From Tribonema minus (Eukaryota > Sar > Xanthophyceae > Tribonematales > Tribonemataceae): DNA of 64,000 nucleotides. Each line of letters opens with the position of its first letter. The first letter of the stretch is position 1. A program made the position numbers and the translations under genes. The stretch spans positions 1,736,001 to 1,800,000 of the forward strand of contig JAFCMP010000445.1 of assembly GCA_017506865.1 (NCBI GenBank), read 5' to 3'. Below, one piece after another: positions 10,986-22,600 of the stretch. The notes beneath the pieces were generated by a model. That model saw only the letters and a program-made list of their open reading frames with translations. It ran no database searches and was not told the origin of the DNA.

Positions 10986-12018
10986 GGCGGTTTGAACGCC
11001 TTCGGTTCACCACATGTGTGTGCCAGAAAGGCTTCAAGCCCTGCTGCTGCCTCTGGCAAGTCCAGCTACGTACTACACACGTATCTTCAAGTTGATGTTG
11101 AAGTTCAAAACCGCGCCTCTCTTTGTGACACTTTAGGGCAGCAGCAGTGAGAGAGTGCCATGTACAGATGACATCTGACAATATATATGTGTGACAATAA
11201 CATCATTGCAATCGTAGGCTGTGCGCCACCGTAATTGGGTCAGCATGGCCTCGCACAAAAATCCAGATGGTTTTGAGACACATCTATTCAGCGTTTGTTG
11301 GGATTGATCTAGGCTTCCTTGTCATCAAAGTTCGCCGTGCTTCGCCCATTGAGCACTGCATGCGTGGGTTCCTATGGGCACGGATGGTGCCTCACCCCAT
11401 GCACACCTTATTTTTCCTTCCAGGCCGATGCTAAGCGTGGCATCTAGAAACCCAGTGCTATGCCTTGAATCAGAGCTTGCGGTGGCATCCGCACTGTCTT
11501 TCTACATACTTCAATGTGCATGTATAACTAGAAAGGTCCGTTTCCGTTCCAGCCTCACATACGTTGACGATTTTCGTCTACATGGGTGCACGCATGTCGC
11601 TAGTGACTACTCTGAAGGCTCACAGTATGCAGCGACGGCGCATGCGCATTTCCAAAGGACGTTCTGTTGCAAACCTTACTGCAGGCGGAGCCATTGACCT
11701 ACAAGAATGCATGCGCTGACATGGGGCATACAGCTGGCGGCTGAACTGATACACCTGACACCCAACACACGTGCATGCAGGTCCAAGGTCTGGAGGGGTG
11801 TAGCGGGAAAGCTCTGGAGGGTCGGGGGGAAGATGGAACATGCAACAGTGATCAGGAGTTTAGATTGTTCTTCAAATGTGAAGCACACTCCCCCCCCGCC
11901 CCTGGTTCCAATTAAGATTCTTCCGGAGGCGAGATCTTTTGGCGGGCTTTTCAACAGGCGAGAAAAGATCGTGCAGCATTCGTCGCTGTCCCAATCTCTA
12001 CTGAAGCGCTGCTGTGCA
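10986..12018. other. Intergenic region between divergent genes
   Basis: It lies between the start of the minus-strand TPR gene and the start of the plus-strand gene at 12019, so both promoters may be here. A TTCAAGTTGATGTTGAAGTT motif occurs at 11085-11105. No ORF is convincing and no TATA box is clear. Confidence 0.4.
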
Positions 12019-12425
12019 ATGCGCCAGGTTTTTAGCCTGGAGCCGGTGGTAAGGAGCAGAAGTCGGAGCAGCGCATGGGCACAAACACACTTTTTTGAAG
12101 GATACCTGCAGAGATGATGCCGAGGAGTTGATCAAATCACTCCAACTGTTTTCCAGAGTGCCGACGGCGATCTCCAGTGTGACTTTGGTGGGGCAACCCG
12201 CCGCGTCACGCAACTGTCGGACGGTACCCTAATCGCAGAGGGCTTGGCTGCAGAGCACGCCATTCCTGAGCGGAACTGGGGCGAAGTCATGGATGCTGCG
12301 ACGCCATGTAAGCTCGCGGTCTTCGCTGGCACACCACCATTACAGATGTCAGCCGTTACACCTGCGGCACACCTGGCAAACGGCATCCTTACTAGCGCGT
12401 GCTCTTCACGCGGCACCATTATTAC

Positions 12426-12508
<83 letters not shown>

Positions 12509-15500
12509 CGGTTCAACTAACCGCAGCACCTGCTACTGCACCAGAGGCAGCCATGCCCATGGTGACGGCTGCAGCTTCAGGCGGTGCTTCCGACAGCAAT
12601 GCTGCTTGTGCTGCCTCAGCAGCAACGTAGCCTGTGCCGTTGACAGTGGCGCAAGCGGCACTGACAGCGGCACCAGCAGCCACGGTGGTAGACGCGCAAA
12701 TAGTGGAGGAGCAGCAGCCTGCGGCAGCAGTCGCTGCACAATCACTGGTAGCAGCAGCAGCAGCGGATGCAGCAGCAGTGTTCGGGATGCCGGCAGCAGC
12801 TGCAGTTGCCACAGCAGCAGCGTCAGCGCTGGCAGCGGCGCCGGCGGCAGTGACACCGCAACCGCTAGCAGCACCCGCAAACGTGCTGCCGCCATTACCA
12901 AAAGCACCGGCAGCAGCGCTTCTGGGGGCAGCGGAGGCGATTGTGGTGCCAGCGGCAGCAGAATCAGATGCAGCTGCGGCAGCAACGGCGGCAGCACCGT
13001 CAGTGGCAGCAGACCCTGAGCAAGCGAGAGCGAAAGCAGAATTGGAGCAGCAGGAGGCAGCAGTTGCGCCGCCGGTAGCACTGCCATCAGCAGCAGCGTT
13101 GGCGATGACGGTGCCTCAACAGGCGACGCTTGCGACAACAAACGCTCCAGTGCCATCGCAATCATCTTCAACATCATCAGCAGCTCAGCATTCACCAGCT
13201 TTGCCGCCAGCAGCGGCAGCGGCAGTCATGGCGCCGCCGCCGATGTCGGAGCCAGCAGCAGCGCCGGCATCGATGGCGCAGCAGCCGCCATCACTGGCGG
13301 CAGCAGCAGCAGTGCCAGCAGCGGCATCAGCAGCACCCGCTACGCCAGCAGCAGCGGCATCGGCAGCGCAGCAATCACCAGCGGCGGACGCTGTGGCGGC
13401 CACGGTGCCGCCACCGACAGCAGCGCCAGCAGTGGCGGCGGTATCGGCAGAACAGGAGATACCAGTGCCCTCATCGCCTGCGGCAGTAGCGGCGGACATG
13501 CCAGAGCTGCCGGCGGCGGCGGCAGCGGCGGCGGCGGCGGCGGCAGCGGCAGCGGCGGGAGGGGGGGGCACGGTCATACGGGCCGCGAGCGCGGCGGACA
13601 TCGCAGCGCTGCCGCCGTTCTTTCGGACCTGGGACGGCGACGAGTACAAGATACCCAGGATGTACTCGCTGGAGGGGTGTCATGAGGTGCACAGCGCTCA
13701 GGACGGGGGCGCGGGCAAGTTCAACTGCGTGCTGCTGCGGCTGCCGATGGGGCGCGCGCTGGTGAGCGCTGTGCGCGGCGCCGGCGTGCAGAGCGCGCGG
13801 CGCGCGGGCGTGTTCGCGCTGACGCCGTACAGCCAGCTGGTCACGGTGAGGGCTGACACGTGTGCATACGCGCTTCGTGCACAACTAGAATACACTAGAA
13901 TGACGCCGTACAGCCAGCTGGTCACGATGACCGCTAACGCATGCGTGCACACGCGCGCTTCCGATGATGATGCATGTGCGTTGCGATAGTGCGATGTGTG
14001 TATTAAGGTTGAAGTTGAAGTTGGTATTTCACGGTGACATCTCCTGTGCGTCACCCGTTGACATGGGATGAAGCGCGGGTAGGTATGCGCGCAGCCGCTC
14101 GTCAGATGACTTCCAGCAGCATGCGTGGGAACAAGTAGGCGGCAGTGCGTGCGCAAGAGCTCCCGCCTCATTGACGTGGTCATGCGGCTTGTGGTGTGCT
14201 GGGCAAACAGAGTAGCACACATCACCACCGTCCTGTGGTCGGGCTCTGCAGCGCGCGTTGATGTTAACTGTAGTTGCGCACCCTAGTGTAGACTTGCAAG
14301 GAGCTGAGCTAGACAAACCTGCGCAGGACGCACACACACCACTGTGCACAAGGTACCCAGGCGCACGACCGCAATTGGTGCCTTGCGTTGGCGTGCATAT
14401 GCATGTTCGGACACGATGCTGCATCCATTAAGGTCTGTGCCTGCATCAGCAACCACCGCCAATTGCAGCAACAGCGTGCAGCTCAGTGCTCAGCTCATCA
14501 GGGCAGTGCTCAGGCATCAAGTCGGCGCCCTGCCGTCGCTGCCGCACTGCTTTATTCGCTGCTTGGTTCATGCCGATTCCGCTCCAGCAGCCCGCATTTG
14601 AACTCGCAATGCTCCGATCCACAGGCTGCGCAGTGCATGGTAATGGTATGGGGTGCATTGCAGTATGACATGAAGCGCTGACCGCAGCGCTGAGAACAAG
14701 CGTCACTGCATGTATGACAGCAGCGCTCAGCTTATGTGCAGGCGGCTGCAGCCCCCGGCCGTTGTGGTGCCGCGCATGCCAAGTGCATGGCGCTTCAAGC
14801 ACCTCAGGATGAGATGAAGTCTGGGGCCACGTACACGTGTGTAGGTAGACACCGTGCGTCGCTCTTCCGCTGCACGCGCCTTTCCGCCCCTGCCGCGCCG
14901 CCCCTACCTTCAACACCAATTCAACACGACTGAGCCGGTCTGCTCGCTCATCGCTGCTTGCTCATCCTCAGGGGATACAGCCGCGCCATTACGGGTTCTG
15001 GGTCGTGTACCCGCACGTGGCGGGGCTTTGCGGCACTGCCGGCGGCGAAATGGACGTGCGGACTGCGCTGGGCTACCCTCACACCATCGCGAGCAGGGCC
15101 TTCGTGTGCATGGCAGAGGTCACCAGTCGCAGCAGGTGACAGTTACTTGTACCTTGACATCCTCAGGGTGTTGCAATGAAACACTATCCTGCGCCATCGC
15201 GAGCAGGGCCTTCGTGTGCATGGCAGAGGTCACCGGTCGCAGCAGGTGAAAATTACGAAACAGTTACTTTTTTATAGTGATCATTTGCAAAGAGTTGCAA
15301 CGGTACGCTGTCCAGCCTGCTGCTTCGCCACTTCCTTTTGTCATTGATTTGTGCTGCTTCGCAACTGCCTTGGGGAGCCGGAAGTGCCGGCTCGTGACCA
15401 TTCATAGGCGAAACACTACTTTGAAGTACTGCACAGGGAGAGAGTGGTCACATGGGAACACCTTTGCTCATACGGAACATGTGCAATTCATGCGTGCAGC

Positions 15501-17095
15501 ACGGACAACTCACGTGTAGAGCAGTACAGTCATGACATCAGTATGCGCAATGGCAAGCTTGGGCACCTCGTGTCTGGGCATATGTGCAGTTCGATCACTA
15601 CGGCAACTGTTCTTGCTGCTACAGTAGGCACGCCTGGACACAGTATCACCACTGCAACTGTGCACTCTGCGTCAGCTGAGCCACACGCATGCGCCGCGGC
15701 TGCTGCTGCCACTCGCACGCAGGTTCGTGCCGATCAAGGCGGTGCAAGCGATGCTCGCCAGCACGCTATCCAAGGCGCCGCTGCCGGCGCCATCGCCGCC
15801 GCAGCAGTGCTCGCCCCACATGCCTCAGTGCTCAACGCCGAGTGTGCATCAGCGCTCAGCATCGGAAGAGCCTCATCAGTGCGCGGCGCTATCGGACGAG
15901 CACCAGCAGTGCTCATCACCGGATGCGCACTCGCAGCAGTGCTCCGCCCCCGCCGATCATCAGCACGCCACACCCTCTGAACAGCAGTGCTCACCGCCTG
16001 TTGAGCAGCAGCAGCAGCGCTCAGCAACTGATCAGCACCAGCAGCAGGATGCGCACCAGCACTCGACGTCCGCGCCGTGCGTTGCGCCCGGCCGCAGCAG
16101 CAGCAGCGGCGGCGGTAGCAGCCCGCAGTTGTCGCGTGAGCTGGAGTTGGCGGCGCAGCTGCGGGCGGCGCAGCAGGTGGCGGCAGCGCGCGAGCGGCTG
16201 CTGCGGCGGCAGCTGACGGAGGCGGTGGCGGCGCGCGACGCTGCAGATGCGCGCGCGTGCGCCATCGCCAGCGCTGCGGCAGCGGCAGGCGTGGAGCTGG
16301 ATTTTACGCTTATGTGGATGCCCGGTGCTGCACGTGGCGCTGCCGCTGGCGCTGCGGATGCAGATGCCGATGCGGCTGCGCCTGCGGAGGCAGTGGGGGT
16401 CAAGCGCAAAGCAGCAGCGGCGGCGGCAGCGGCGCCGGCAGCTGGGCGCGATGCTGTTGGAGCAGCACACGTTGATGTGATGGCAGGTGGTGCGGACGCG
16501 GACCCTGCTGCAGCAGATGAGACTGTTGCGCCATCTGCAGCTGTCGCAGCAGCAGCCACTCACGATGGCACAGCTGCGGCAGCACCAACGGCTGCAGTGC
16601 AGCTGACGGCAGCACCAACACCAGCACCTGCGATCAGAACGCATGCTGCTGCAGTGGTAGCAGCGCAGCACCGAGCTGACACGGCCACCGCCACCGACGC
16701 TGCTGCTGCTGCCACCGCTGCCGCCTCGCCACCCTTGGGTATGCTGCAAGCAGTTGCCGGCAGTTCTGCCACATCGACCACAGACAAACTTTCGAGCAAA
16801 CGGCACGCATATATCGCATGCAGGCGCGTGTTTTGCTGTGTCGCAGCGACAGATGCACATGTCACCTGCACCACTGCTCAGCAGTAGTACGAAGGGTGCT
16901 GCGGCCTCCGCCACGGGTTGCGCATCGACGCGAGAGCCCGCTGTGAAACGCGAGGTTCAAGTTGACGTGCCAGTCATGCGTGACAGTGCTCAGCAGACGG
17001 CGCAGAAGCGCAGGCGCGTTGGTGTGGCGCCGCCGTGGTGGATCGTTGACGACGCGCAGGGACAGTCTTCGACACTGCAGCAGATGGCTTCATAG
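12019..17095 (+). CDS. Ala-rich multi-exon protein with unassigned conserved domain
   Basis: Proposed exons: 12019-12048 (MRQVFSLEPV, donor GTAAGG), 12157-12307 (SADGDLQCDFGG...EVMDAATP, donor GTAAGC, phase 1), a long Ala/Pro/Gln-rich exon ending 13845, then 14972-15135 and 15723 to about 16737, and a last exon ending TAG at 17093-17095. The junctions 13845/14972 (phase 0) and 15135/15723 (phase 2) keep one frame. The non-repetitive core starts near 13590 (PPFFRTWDGDEYKIPRMYS), includes CHEVHS and LLRLPMGRAL, crosses the junctions and ends RAFVCMAEVTSRSRFVPIKA. I do not recognise the family. The order of a LLRLxxGRAL strand and a terminal RAFVxx...RFVPIK strand vaguely resembles the end of an ADP-ribosyltransferase/PARP fold, but the catalytic residues cannot be placed. 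The C-terminal part has an Arg/Ala coiled coil (about 16130-16270) and NLS-like KRK and QKRRRVG. The start of the long exon is uncertain because TAG at 12628 interrupts that frame. Confidence 0.5.
12429..12506 (+). repeat. (CAG)26 microsatellite
   Basis: Twenty-six perfect CAG units. In the frame of the downstream Ala-rich ORF it would read as poly-Ser. It lies after a good donor (12308) and before an in-frame TAG (12628), so it may be intronic instead. Confidence 0.95.
13821..13960 (+). repeat. 80-bp-offset duplication of an exon 3' edge
   Basis: TGACGCCGTACAGCCAGCTG followed by GTCACG occurs at about 13820 and again at about 13901. The first copy runs into the donor GTGAGG at 13846; the second has lost it (GATGAC). 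Confidence 0.8.
15084..15250 (+). repeat. 110-bp-offset duplication of an exon 3' edge with donor
   Basis: About 53 nt beginning CCATCGCGAGCAGGGCCTTC at 15084 recurs at 15194. Both copies end in CGCAGCAG/GTGA, so both donors are intact. Confidence 0.85.
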
Positions 17096-18302
17096 TTTTT
17101 CCACAAGAAATGTGTGATGATGAGTGGGGAGTAATCACGTCGTGTGCCATGCTTCGTTGTGTGCTATGACAAGTCATTATTTCGGTACTATGGATGTTGC
17201 ACTTGAAGCTGGCAAACCGGCTGCATCTTCTGCACAACCTGTGCAATGCGGCGAAGCGTGCCTGTGTCTTCTCCTTGTCGGTCTGATCTCAAGGCGTGAA
17301 TGTACCCTTGCTTACGTTACAGAACATTGTGCGGGTGCCGCGTTGATGTGTATGTCCGCTAATAGTAAACACTAAGTGCCGCTAATAGTGAACACTAAGT
17401 GCTGATTTCGTGTGCTATGGCTTGTGCACACATCCCACCAGCTCTGTCCTGTGCGCACACATACCCAAGTATCAACAAGTCCAGATACACACTCCCAAAC
17501 AGCTTCATCTGACTTGGACCGGATCAGATCGTTCATGAACGGTCATCATCAGTCAAATAGCTTAACCCTAGGGAATGGGTCTTACATGGCCAGTCTGATC
17601 CAACAAGGTCAGTCTGTGTCACAAACCTACAGAAGCAGTCTGTGCTGCAAAGCTATAATGTATACTGGCAAGGCCGTCACAAACTTGTTTTGTTTTGCCA
17701 CAGTCTGGTACCTGGCTGGAGCATGGTGCTCAGCTTACACACATGGTGATCTTAGCAGCGGCGCCACAGAAGGCAGGAGTCAATATCCCCCAATAGCATC
17801 CACAACAGAGCTTTTCACACTGGCTGCATCCCTTTTTATTTAATTGAGTTTTAAATCTTCCAAACTTCAAGGTTCTTTGTGTAACGGCGAAGAAAAAGCA
17901 AAAACTCGTGCGCCACATGTGCTGATAGAGTTCAACCCAAGCTCTCTCTCATTTTGCAGCTTAGCCTGCAGTTGTGCGATTTTCCCTCATGGCGTACAAA
18001 AGCAGGCCGACGCGGGGGAGAAAGAAAACACGGCTGCGCAACGGTGAGCGCTGCTCTGGGACGTTGCGGGGCGCCCGTGCGCATCTGATCCATATCGCAC
18101 CTTTACATTCATGCAGATCATGTAGAGCTTCATTATTGTAGGACCTTCGTCGATCAATCACCGCAGTTTTGTGTTTTTGTTTGGACTGCAGCTGCTTGAG
18201 CGCTGAGCCATCAAGACTATGGTCGCATCTACATCTACTCTTGACATTGCATCGCTCTTGGCCACCCTTGGTACTGTTCGCTGGCCAGGTGCAGAGGGCG
18301 AA
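17096..18302. other. Spacer; short direct repeat
   Basis: No convincing gene. A 24-bp direct repeat (CCGCTAATAGT, AACACTAAGTG) lies at about 17353-17401. An in-frame extension of the next gene reaches 18219 but lacks a counterpart in its paralogue. Confidence 0.5.
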
Positions 18303-19868
18303 ATGGCGGCCGCGGGCATCGGCAACAGTGAGACCTTGGTGGACCTCATGCATGTGCTCCACCAAAGAGAGTGGCTGCCATTGGACGTGATGCAGGTCAA
18401 CAAGGCTCTCTACGAGGGCACTGCCACCAATGTCAATGTCGAGGTGTGGCTGAACGCGGCGTGCCGGCGCAAGTGCACAATCGCCCTGGCCAGCACTTTT
18501 GTTCGCAGGTGCATCGTGAAGCTCCATCTCTTTGGGCACTTTTGCGCAAGCCTTCAGCAGGTGCAGCCTCTCGGCTGGAGCGCCATCAAGAGCCTCATGC
18601 TCTACAAGTTCAAGGGCGGCATCACAGTGCTCCCCCCCAATCTTGAGCAGCTGAGCCTCAATAGGACGGTGCTGGATGCCAAGATGATGCGCATGATCAC
18701 GACCACTGCGCCAGCCAGCTTGCGAACCCTCAAGCTGCTGCGGTGCCCGATAGTATGCCACGCCAAACACCTGAACCTACCTGGAACGCTGCGTACGTTC
18801 GTGTGCGCGCGCTATCTACGAGGCTCTGCAGAGCTCTCACTCTCCGCAAGGACCTTCTGTTTTTGCCTCCCAGAGGGCCTCAAGCGCCATCACCTGGACC
18901 AATGGGACGTGCCGGATGGCGCATCGTTCCCCGCCAGCTTGCAGTCTCTCCACCTGCAGCAGTGCGTCATCGGCTACGAATCACACGTCCACGTGGGCGC
19001 AGCAAAAAGGCGCAGCAATCTGCCGCACAGCGAGAGGCGCGAAGGCGTGCGCCTGCCGGAGCGGCTGCGCACGCTCGCGCTCGCGTGCTGCGACTTCAAC
19101 TGCGGCTTCGGTGACCTGCCACCGAGCCTCGTCGACTTCACCGCCAACGGCCACAACCCCGCAAACCTGAGTGCCGATGAGGATGATCGGTCGGACGCGC
19201 GGGCAGGGGACCCTTGTTGCATCCCAAGCTCGGCGTTGTACACCATGTGCCACCCCTTTGTCTGGTCCCTCGCGCCGCTGCCGCCCGGTCTGGTGCGCCT
19301 GGACCTCGGCGATTTCCTTTCGTGCCGCGAATTGCCGAGCCCCCTTCCCCGCGCGCTGGAGTACCTTCACATCAGCGATGGCTTCAACGGCAGGCTGGAG
19401 TCGCTGCCCGCATCTCTCAAGACTCTTGTCCTCGGATATCACTACGACACACGCCTCGACGCGCTGCCTGCGCGCCTGATGCACCTGTGCCTCGGGTGCA
19501 AGTACAACCACCCCCTGGGACCGCTCCCGGACACCCTCGAGCAGCTGGAGACATACGATTATGGTGAGTTCAACCATGACCTTGGTCCCCTCCCATCCAG
19601 CCTGCGCGTACTGCGCCTTACCGGCAACTTTGCGCAGCCCCTTCCGCGCCTGCTCGAAGGCCTGAGAGAGCTCCGTGTCGGCCGCAGCTTCAACCACCCG
19701 CTCACCTCCCTCCCGAGCACGCTCGAGACACTCTTCATTGAGTCGCTCTCATATGATCACTCCATCGAGCCCGTGCCCGTGAGTCTCACGCACGTTCGCC
19801 GCAGGGTTGGGCACTACTTCAATGTCATCGATGAAGAGTACAGGGATGGGGTCAGGGTCACAGTGTAA
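18303..19868 (+). CDS. FNIP/leucine-rich repeat protein
   Basis: Intact single-exon frame of 521 residues from the ATG at 18303; an in-frame ATG at 18219 would add 28 residues. I prefer 18303 because MAAAGIGNSETLVDLMHV aligns with the start of the paralogue at 5469. The N-terminal 70 residues (to LASTFVRRCIVKLHLFGHF) are shared with that copy. They are followed by degenerate LRRs (LPPNLEQLSL, LPEGLKRHHL, LPERLRTLAL, LPPSLVDF, LPPGLVRLDL). The C-terminal half has about six 22-23-residue FNIP-type units (FNGRLESLPASLKTL, YNHPLGPLPDTLEQL, FNHDLGPLPSSLRVL, FNHPLTSLPSTLETL). These families are protein-interaction scaffolds, greatly expanded in amoebae, some algae and giant viruses. No signal peptide or membrane segment is visible. 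Its TGA/TAA neighbourhood is also homologous to the 5469 copy, so the duplication included the 3' flank. Confidence 0.85.
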   Translation: MAAAGIGNSETLVDLMHVLHQREWLPLDVMQVNKALYEGTATNVNVEVWLNAACRRKCTIALASTFVRRCIVKLHLFGHFCASLQQVQPLGWSAIKSLMLYKFKGGITVLPPNLEQLSLNRTVLDAKMMRMITTTAPASLRTLKLLRCPIVCHAKHLNLPGTLRTFVCARYLRGSAELSLSARTFCFCLPEGLKRHHLDQWDVPDGASFPASLQSLHLQQCVIGYESHVHVGAAKRRSNLPHSERREGVRLPERLRTLALACCDFNCGFGDLPPSLVDFTANGHNPANLSADEDDRSDARAGDPCCIPSSALYTMCHPFVWSLAPLPPGLVRLDLGDFLSCRELPSPLPRALEYLHISDGFNGRLESLPASLKTLVLGYHYDTRLDALPARLMHLCLGCKYNHPLGPLPDTLEQLETYDYGEFNHDLGPLPSSLRVLRLTGNFAQPLPRLLEGLRELRVGRSFNHPLTSLPSTLETLFIESLSYDHSIEPVPVSLTHVRRRVGHYFNVIDEEYRDGVRVTV

Positions 19869-21688
19869 CCAGAGCCAGGGCTGCCAAGCCGTTCGAAAGC
19901 AGTGTGCCACTGGCCTGTTGAGTTGTGGGTGAAGCGCATGTTTGCTGGGCAGAACTGGCGAAATATGCGCAGGGCCGTATTCAGGCCATCAATCAGTAGA
20001 TGGATTGTTGGCATTTGAAAAAGCATATGCCAGTGCGGATCGATTTCAATATGCCATGTAGTGCGCTGGCAAGCACTTGTGAGCACAACGTTGACCCACA
20101 CTGCCGCAGCGCATTTACCCCTGAAGCCACTATAGTGTTAAAGCATGAAGTGCCTCTGGCCCGTCTCATGGCGACGCCCTTCAACTGGCTAGTCGCTGCC
20201 TCTCCCACAAATAAATGTAATGCGCCCGTGTGGTTGTTCAGGTTTCCTTAGCATTTGTCTCGGGTGCAGTGCTGCTGGCAGGCTTTGCCGGTGTGCGATG
20301 GTTTGCTTGCGTTTCCCTGCTGCAGCATGATGGCAGAACGTCAATAGTGCCAATTTGTGTTGTGCCTGTGCTGGCTAACACACCATGCAAGGCAAATGGC
20401 ATTTTGGCTACACCCACTGTTCCAGTGGCACGTGCTATACCTATGCTCGCCCGCCCGACGCACATTTGCAAAGTTGTTGGATGACTGCACCGCCCCACAC
20501 AGCCGAGTTTGCTTCTGAGGGGCAGCTGAAGGGCTGCAAGACAATGCAACATCAATTAAAAAGTTCGTGCACAACAGCTGAGCATCACTCAGGCTGCTGC
20601 AGTGCGCATAGTATGCATGGTGTCTGATCAATACCTCTGTTGCAGCGCACAATGATCATGTAAGTGTTCAGGCACTGCAATGACGTTCCTTTTCTTGTGG
20701 ACGAGCAGATATCAGACGAAGCGGGTGCGCTGTGCGCCTGATCAGTTGGTGTTGGACAGCAAGAAAACAGCATCAACCAGACTTTGTCTTCTTACTCAAG
20801 ATATACCAACTGGTACCTATCAGCAAAGTCCGGTATGCTCACCTTGCCATGTTAACCCACTGGCAGTTGACGCTTTCCCGAAAAATTGAGCGCACAACAT
20901 ACTGCCATGATGATCTGTGAATAGTGGCTTTACAAGCGCTCATATTCAGTTGATCCCCACACTTCAGCCTGCCAGTGGCGGCAAAGTGGCACCACCAAAT
21001 GGCACGCATACAATGCAGGGGCATGCCTGGCTTGCACATTTCTTCTTTGGCTGCAGCATTGTTTCGATGTGCTGTGACACAAAAGTTGGGTACATACTGC
21101 TGCTTTGACTTGACAATGAAACGGCAAGCTAGAGTGCATCATATGTGGGTGCGCACCTACTGGTAACCTATGCGCAATGTCTTCATGCAGCATGCGGTAC
21201 AGCACTGGAAGCATGCTAGACATACGTGTAAGCAACTACCACCTTAAGCCAGCACATGCACTGCAACCATTGTGCATGCACTGAAGCATGCGCATACTGT
21301 GACTGTCTCTCACATGAAACAGACATGAAAAAGACACCAAAAGCTTGATTTGAAGTACAGTGCATTTATCTCATGTGCGGAGAGGCTGGGGTATGACAGA
21401 ACCGCCGCAAACTCTTGCTCGCGAGAGATGGATCACTACCTTAAAGCACTTGCATCTGCCTGCTCTTCCTAAGTCGGCACAGCACACGCACCCTTGAGGG
21501 CAAAGTGGCTATCATAACCCATCATGGCAGAATGGTGTTGACTCCGTGTGTAAGTTTTCTTCTTGAAAGCTGATTATCGTCAGCTGCGGTTTGCAGCCTG
21601 CTACACCCTGAGCCTGCATAAATTGTGGCACCTTCAAAGTTTGCTCCTGGACCAGCACAGAGCGGGTTGTACCGATAAATTGCTGTGC
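19869..21688. other. Spacer without a supported gene
   Basis: Only short ORFs. From about 21240 the sequence is duplicated at about 23920-24630 as part of the VWA segmental duplication. Confidence 0.5.
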
Positions 21689-22600
21689 TCAGTCAAATAT
21701 GGCGTCATGCAGCAGCCTGTCGAGGCCGCCAGCTTGGTACAGAATATCATCTTTCTTGGTGTCGCAGATGTCAGGCTCAGCAGTCTCGTCGAGGCAGTTG
21801 AGAAACCTCTCCGCATTGGGGTCATCGCCTATCTGCACAAAGGACAGCGCGATCTGCGTGTGGTTGGCGATGAACTTGTTGGCGGGGTCAGCGAAGTACC
21901 TGATGGTCCGCATCACCGGTTCCTCGTCGTCGGCGCTTCCATCTAGGAGCACGATGAACGTAGTACCCGGCACGACCTCGTAGTTGGGGCGCTTGGTGCC
22001 TGCGTAGGTATTGAGTGCTTCATGCAGAGCCTTGTCCAGGCCCGTCGAACCCCGCGGCCTGTACTCCCTGAAGACTTGCTTGACTTGGGATGGGCTGGTG
22101 AGCTCCCCCACAGAAGTCACCTCCGAATCGAACAAATAGAGCGGGACCTGGTGGTCATTATCATACTTGAAAATCGTGTCCACCATGTTCTCGACGGCAA
22201 CTCCCGCGGAGTCCCACCGGGTCCTGCCGTTCCTGTCCGGGGCAGCCATGGAGCCAGATCTGTCCACGATCAGCACATACTGCCGGATAAGAGCCTCTCT
22301 CTGCAGGGTCGTCTTTTCCTTAGGTGTCTCGGCCATGGTGGCAATGAGGTCAGGGTTCGACCTCGCAGGAAGAGCAAACTCTTTGGGCACGTCGCTGCCC
22401 TGGGCGTTGACGAACATAGTGGAGAGAGCCGCAGCGGGAGGGAGCTTCATTGTCGCTGCTGTACGCTTGACGGTGGACACACGCGTGATCACGTGACGAA
22501 TCAAAAACAAAACACACGACGAGAATAAACAGCAGAATAAACCCACTTCCAAGAACGTTCTTTTAGCGAGCAGGCCATCACTTGACTGAAGAGCACTGCA
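21240..22600. repeat. Segmental duplication, copy 1 (VWA locus)
   Basis: 3' flank, gene and 5' flank match 23920-25880. Landmarks shared: GTGCATGCACTGAAGCAT, GCTGG.GTATGACAGAACC, CATCATGGCAGAATGGTGTT downstream; CAGAATAAA.CCCA and GAACGTTCTTT upstream. Confidence 0.8.
21689..22450 (-). CDS. VWA-domain protein
   Basis: Single-exon minus-strand frame; I choose the ATG at 22450 (MKLPPAAALSTMFVNAQG), giving 253 residues, because the duplicated copy conserves this start and the extra upstream codons are low-quality. The von Willebrand A fold is clear: strand and MIDAS DRSGSM (DxSxS) near residue 63, a GSTGLDKAL block supplying the MIDAS threonine, and FIVLLDG-SADDEE supplying the third aspartate. 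The MIDAS is therefore complete and should bind a divalent metal and a ligand or partner protein. No signal peptide, TM segment or second domain is seen, so it is likely an intracellular VWA protein; the partner is unknown. Confidence 0.88.
   Translation of the reverse strand: MKLPPAAALSTMFVNAQGSDVPKEFALPARSNPDLIATMAETPKEKTTLQREALIRQYVLIVDRSGSMAAPDRNGRTRWDSAGVAVENMVDTIFKYDNDHQVPLYLFDSEVTSVGELTSPSQVKQVFREYRPRGSTGLDKALHEALNTYAGTKRPNYEVVPGTTFIVLLDGSADDEEPVMRTIRYFADPANKFIANHTQIALSFVQIGDDPNAERFLNCLDETAEPDICDTKKDDILYQAGGLDRLLHDAIFD

Noticed and set aside
12634..13195. Long minus-strand Leu/Pro-rich and Ala-rich ORFs over 12.5-13.6 kb
   Set aside because: They are antisense shadows of GCN/CAG-rich coding DNA with no motif and no splice support.
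16021..16914. 297-codon Cys-rich minus-strand ORF
   Set aside because: Cys and Arg richness is the reverse complement of the Ala-rich plus-strand exon; no zinc-finger spacing is maintained.
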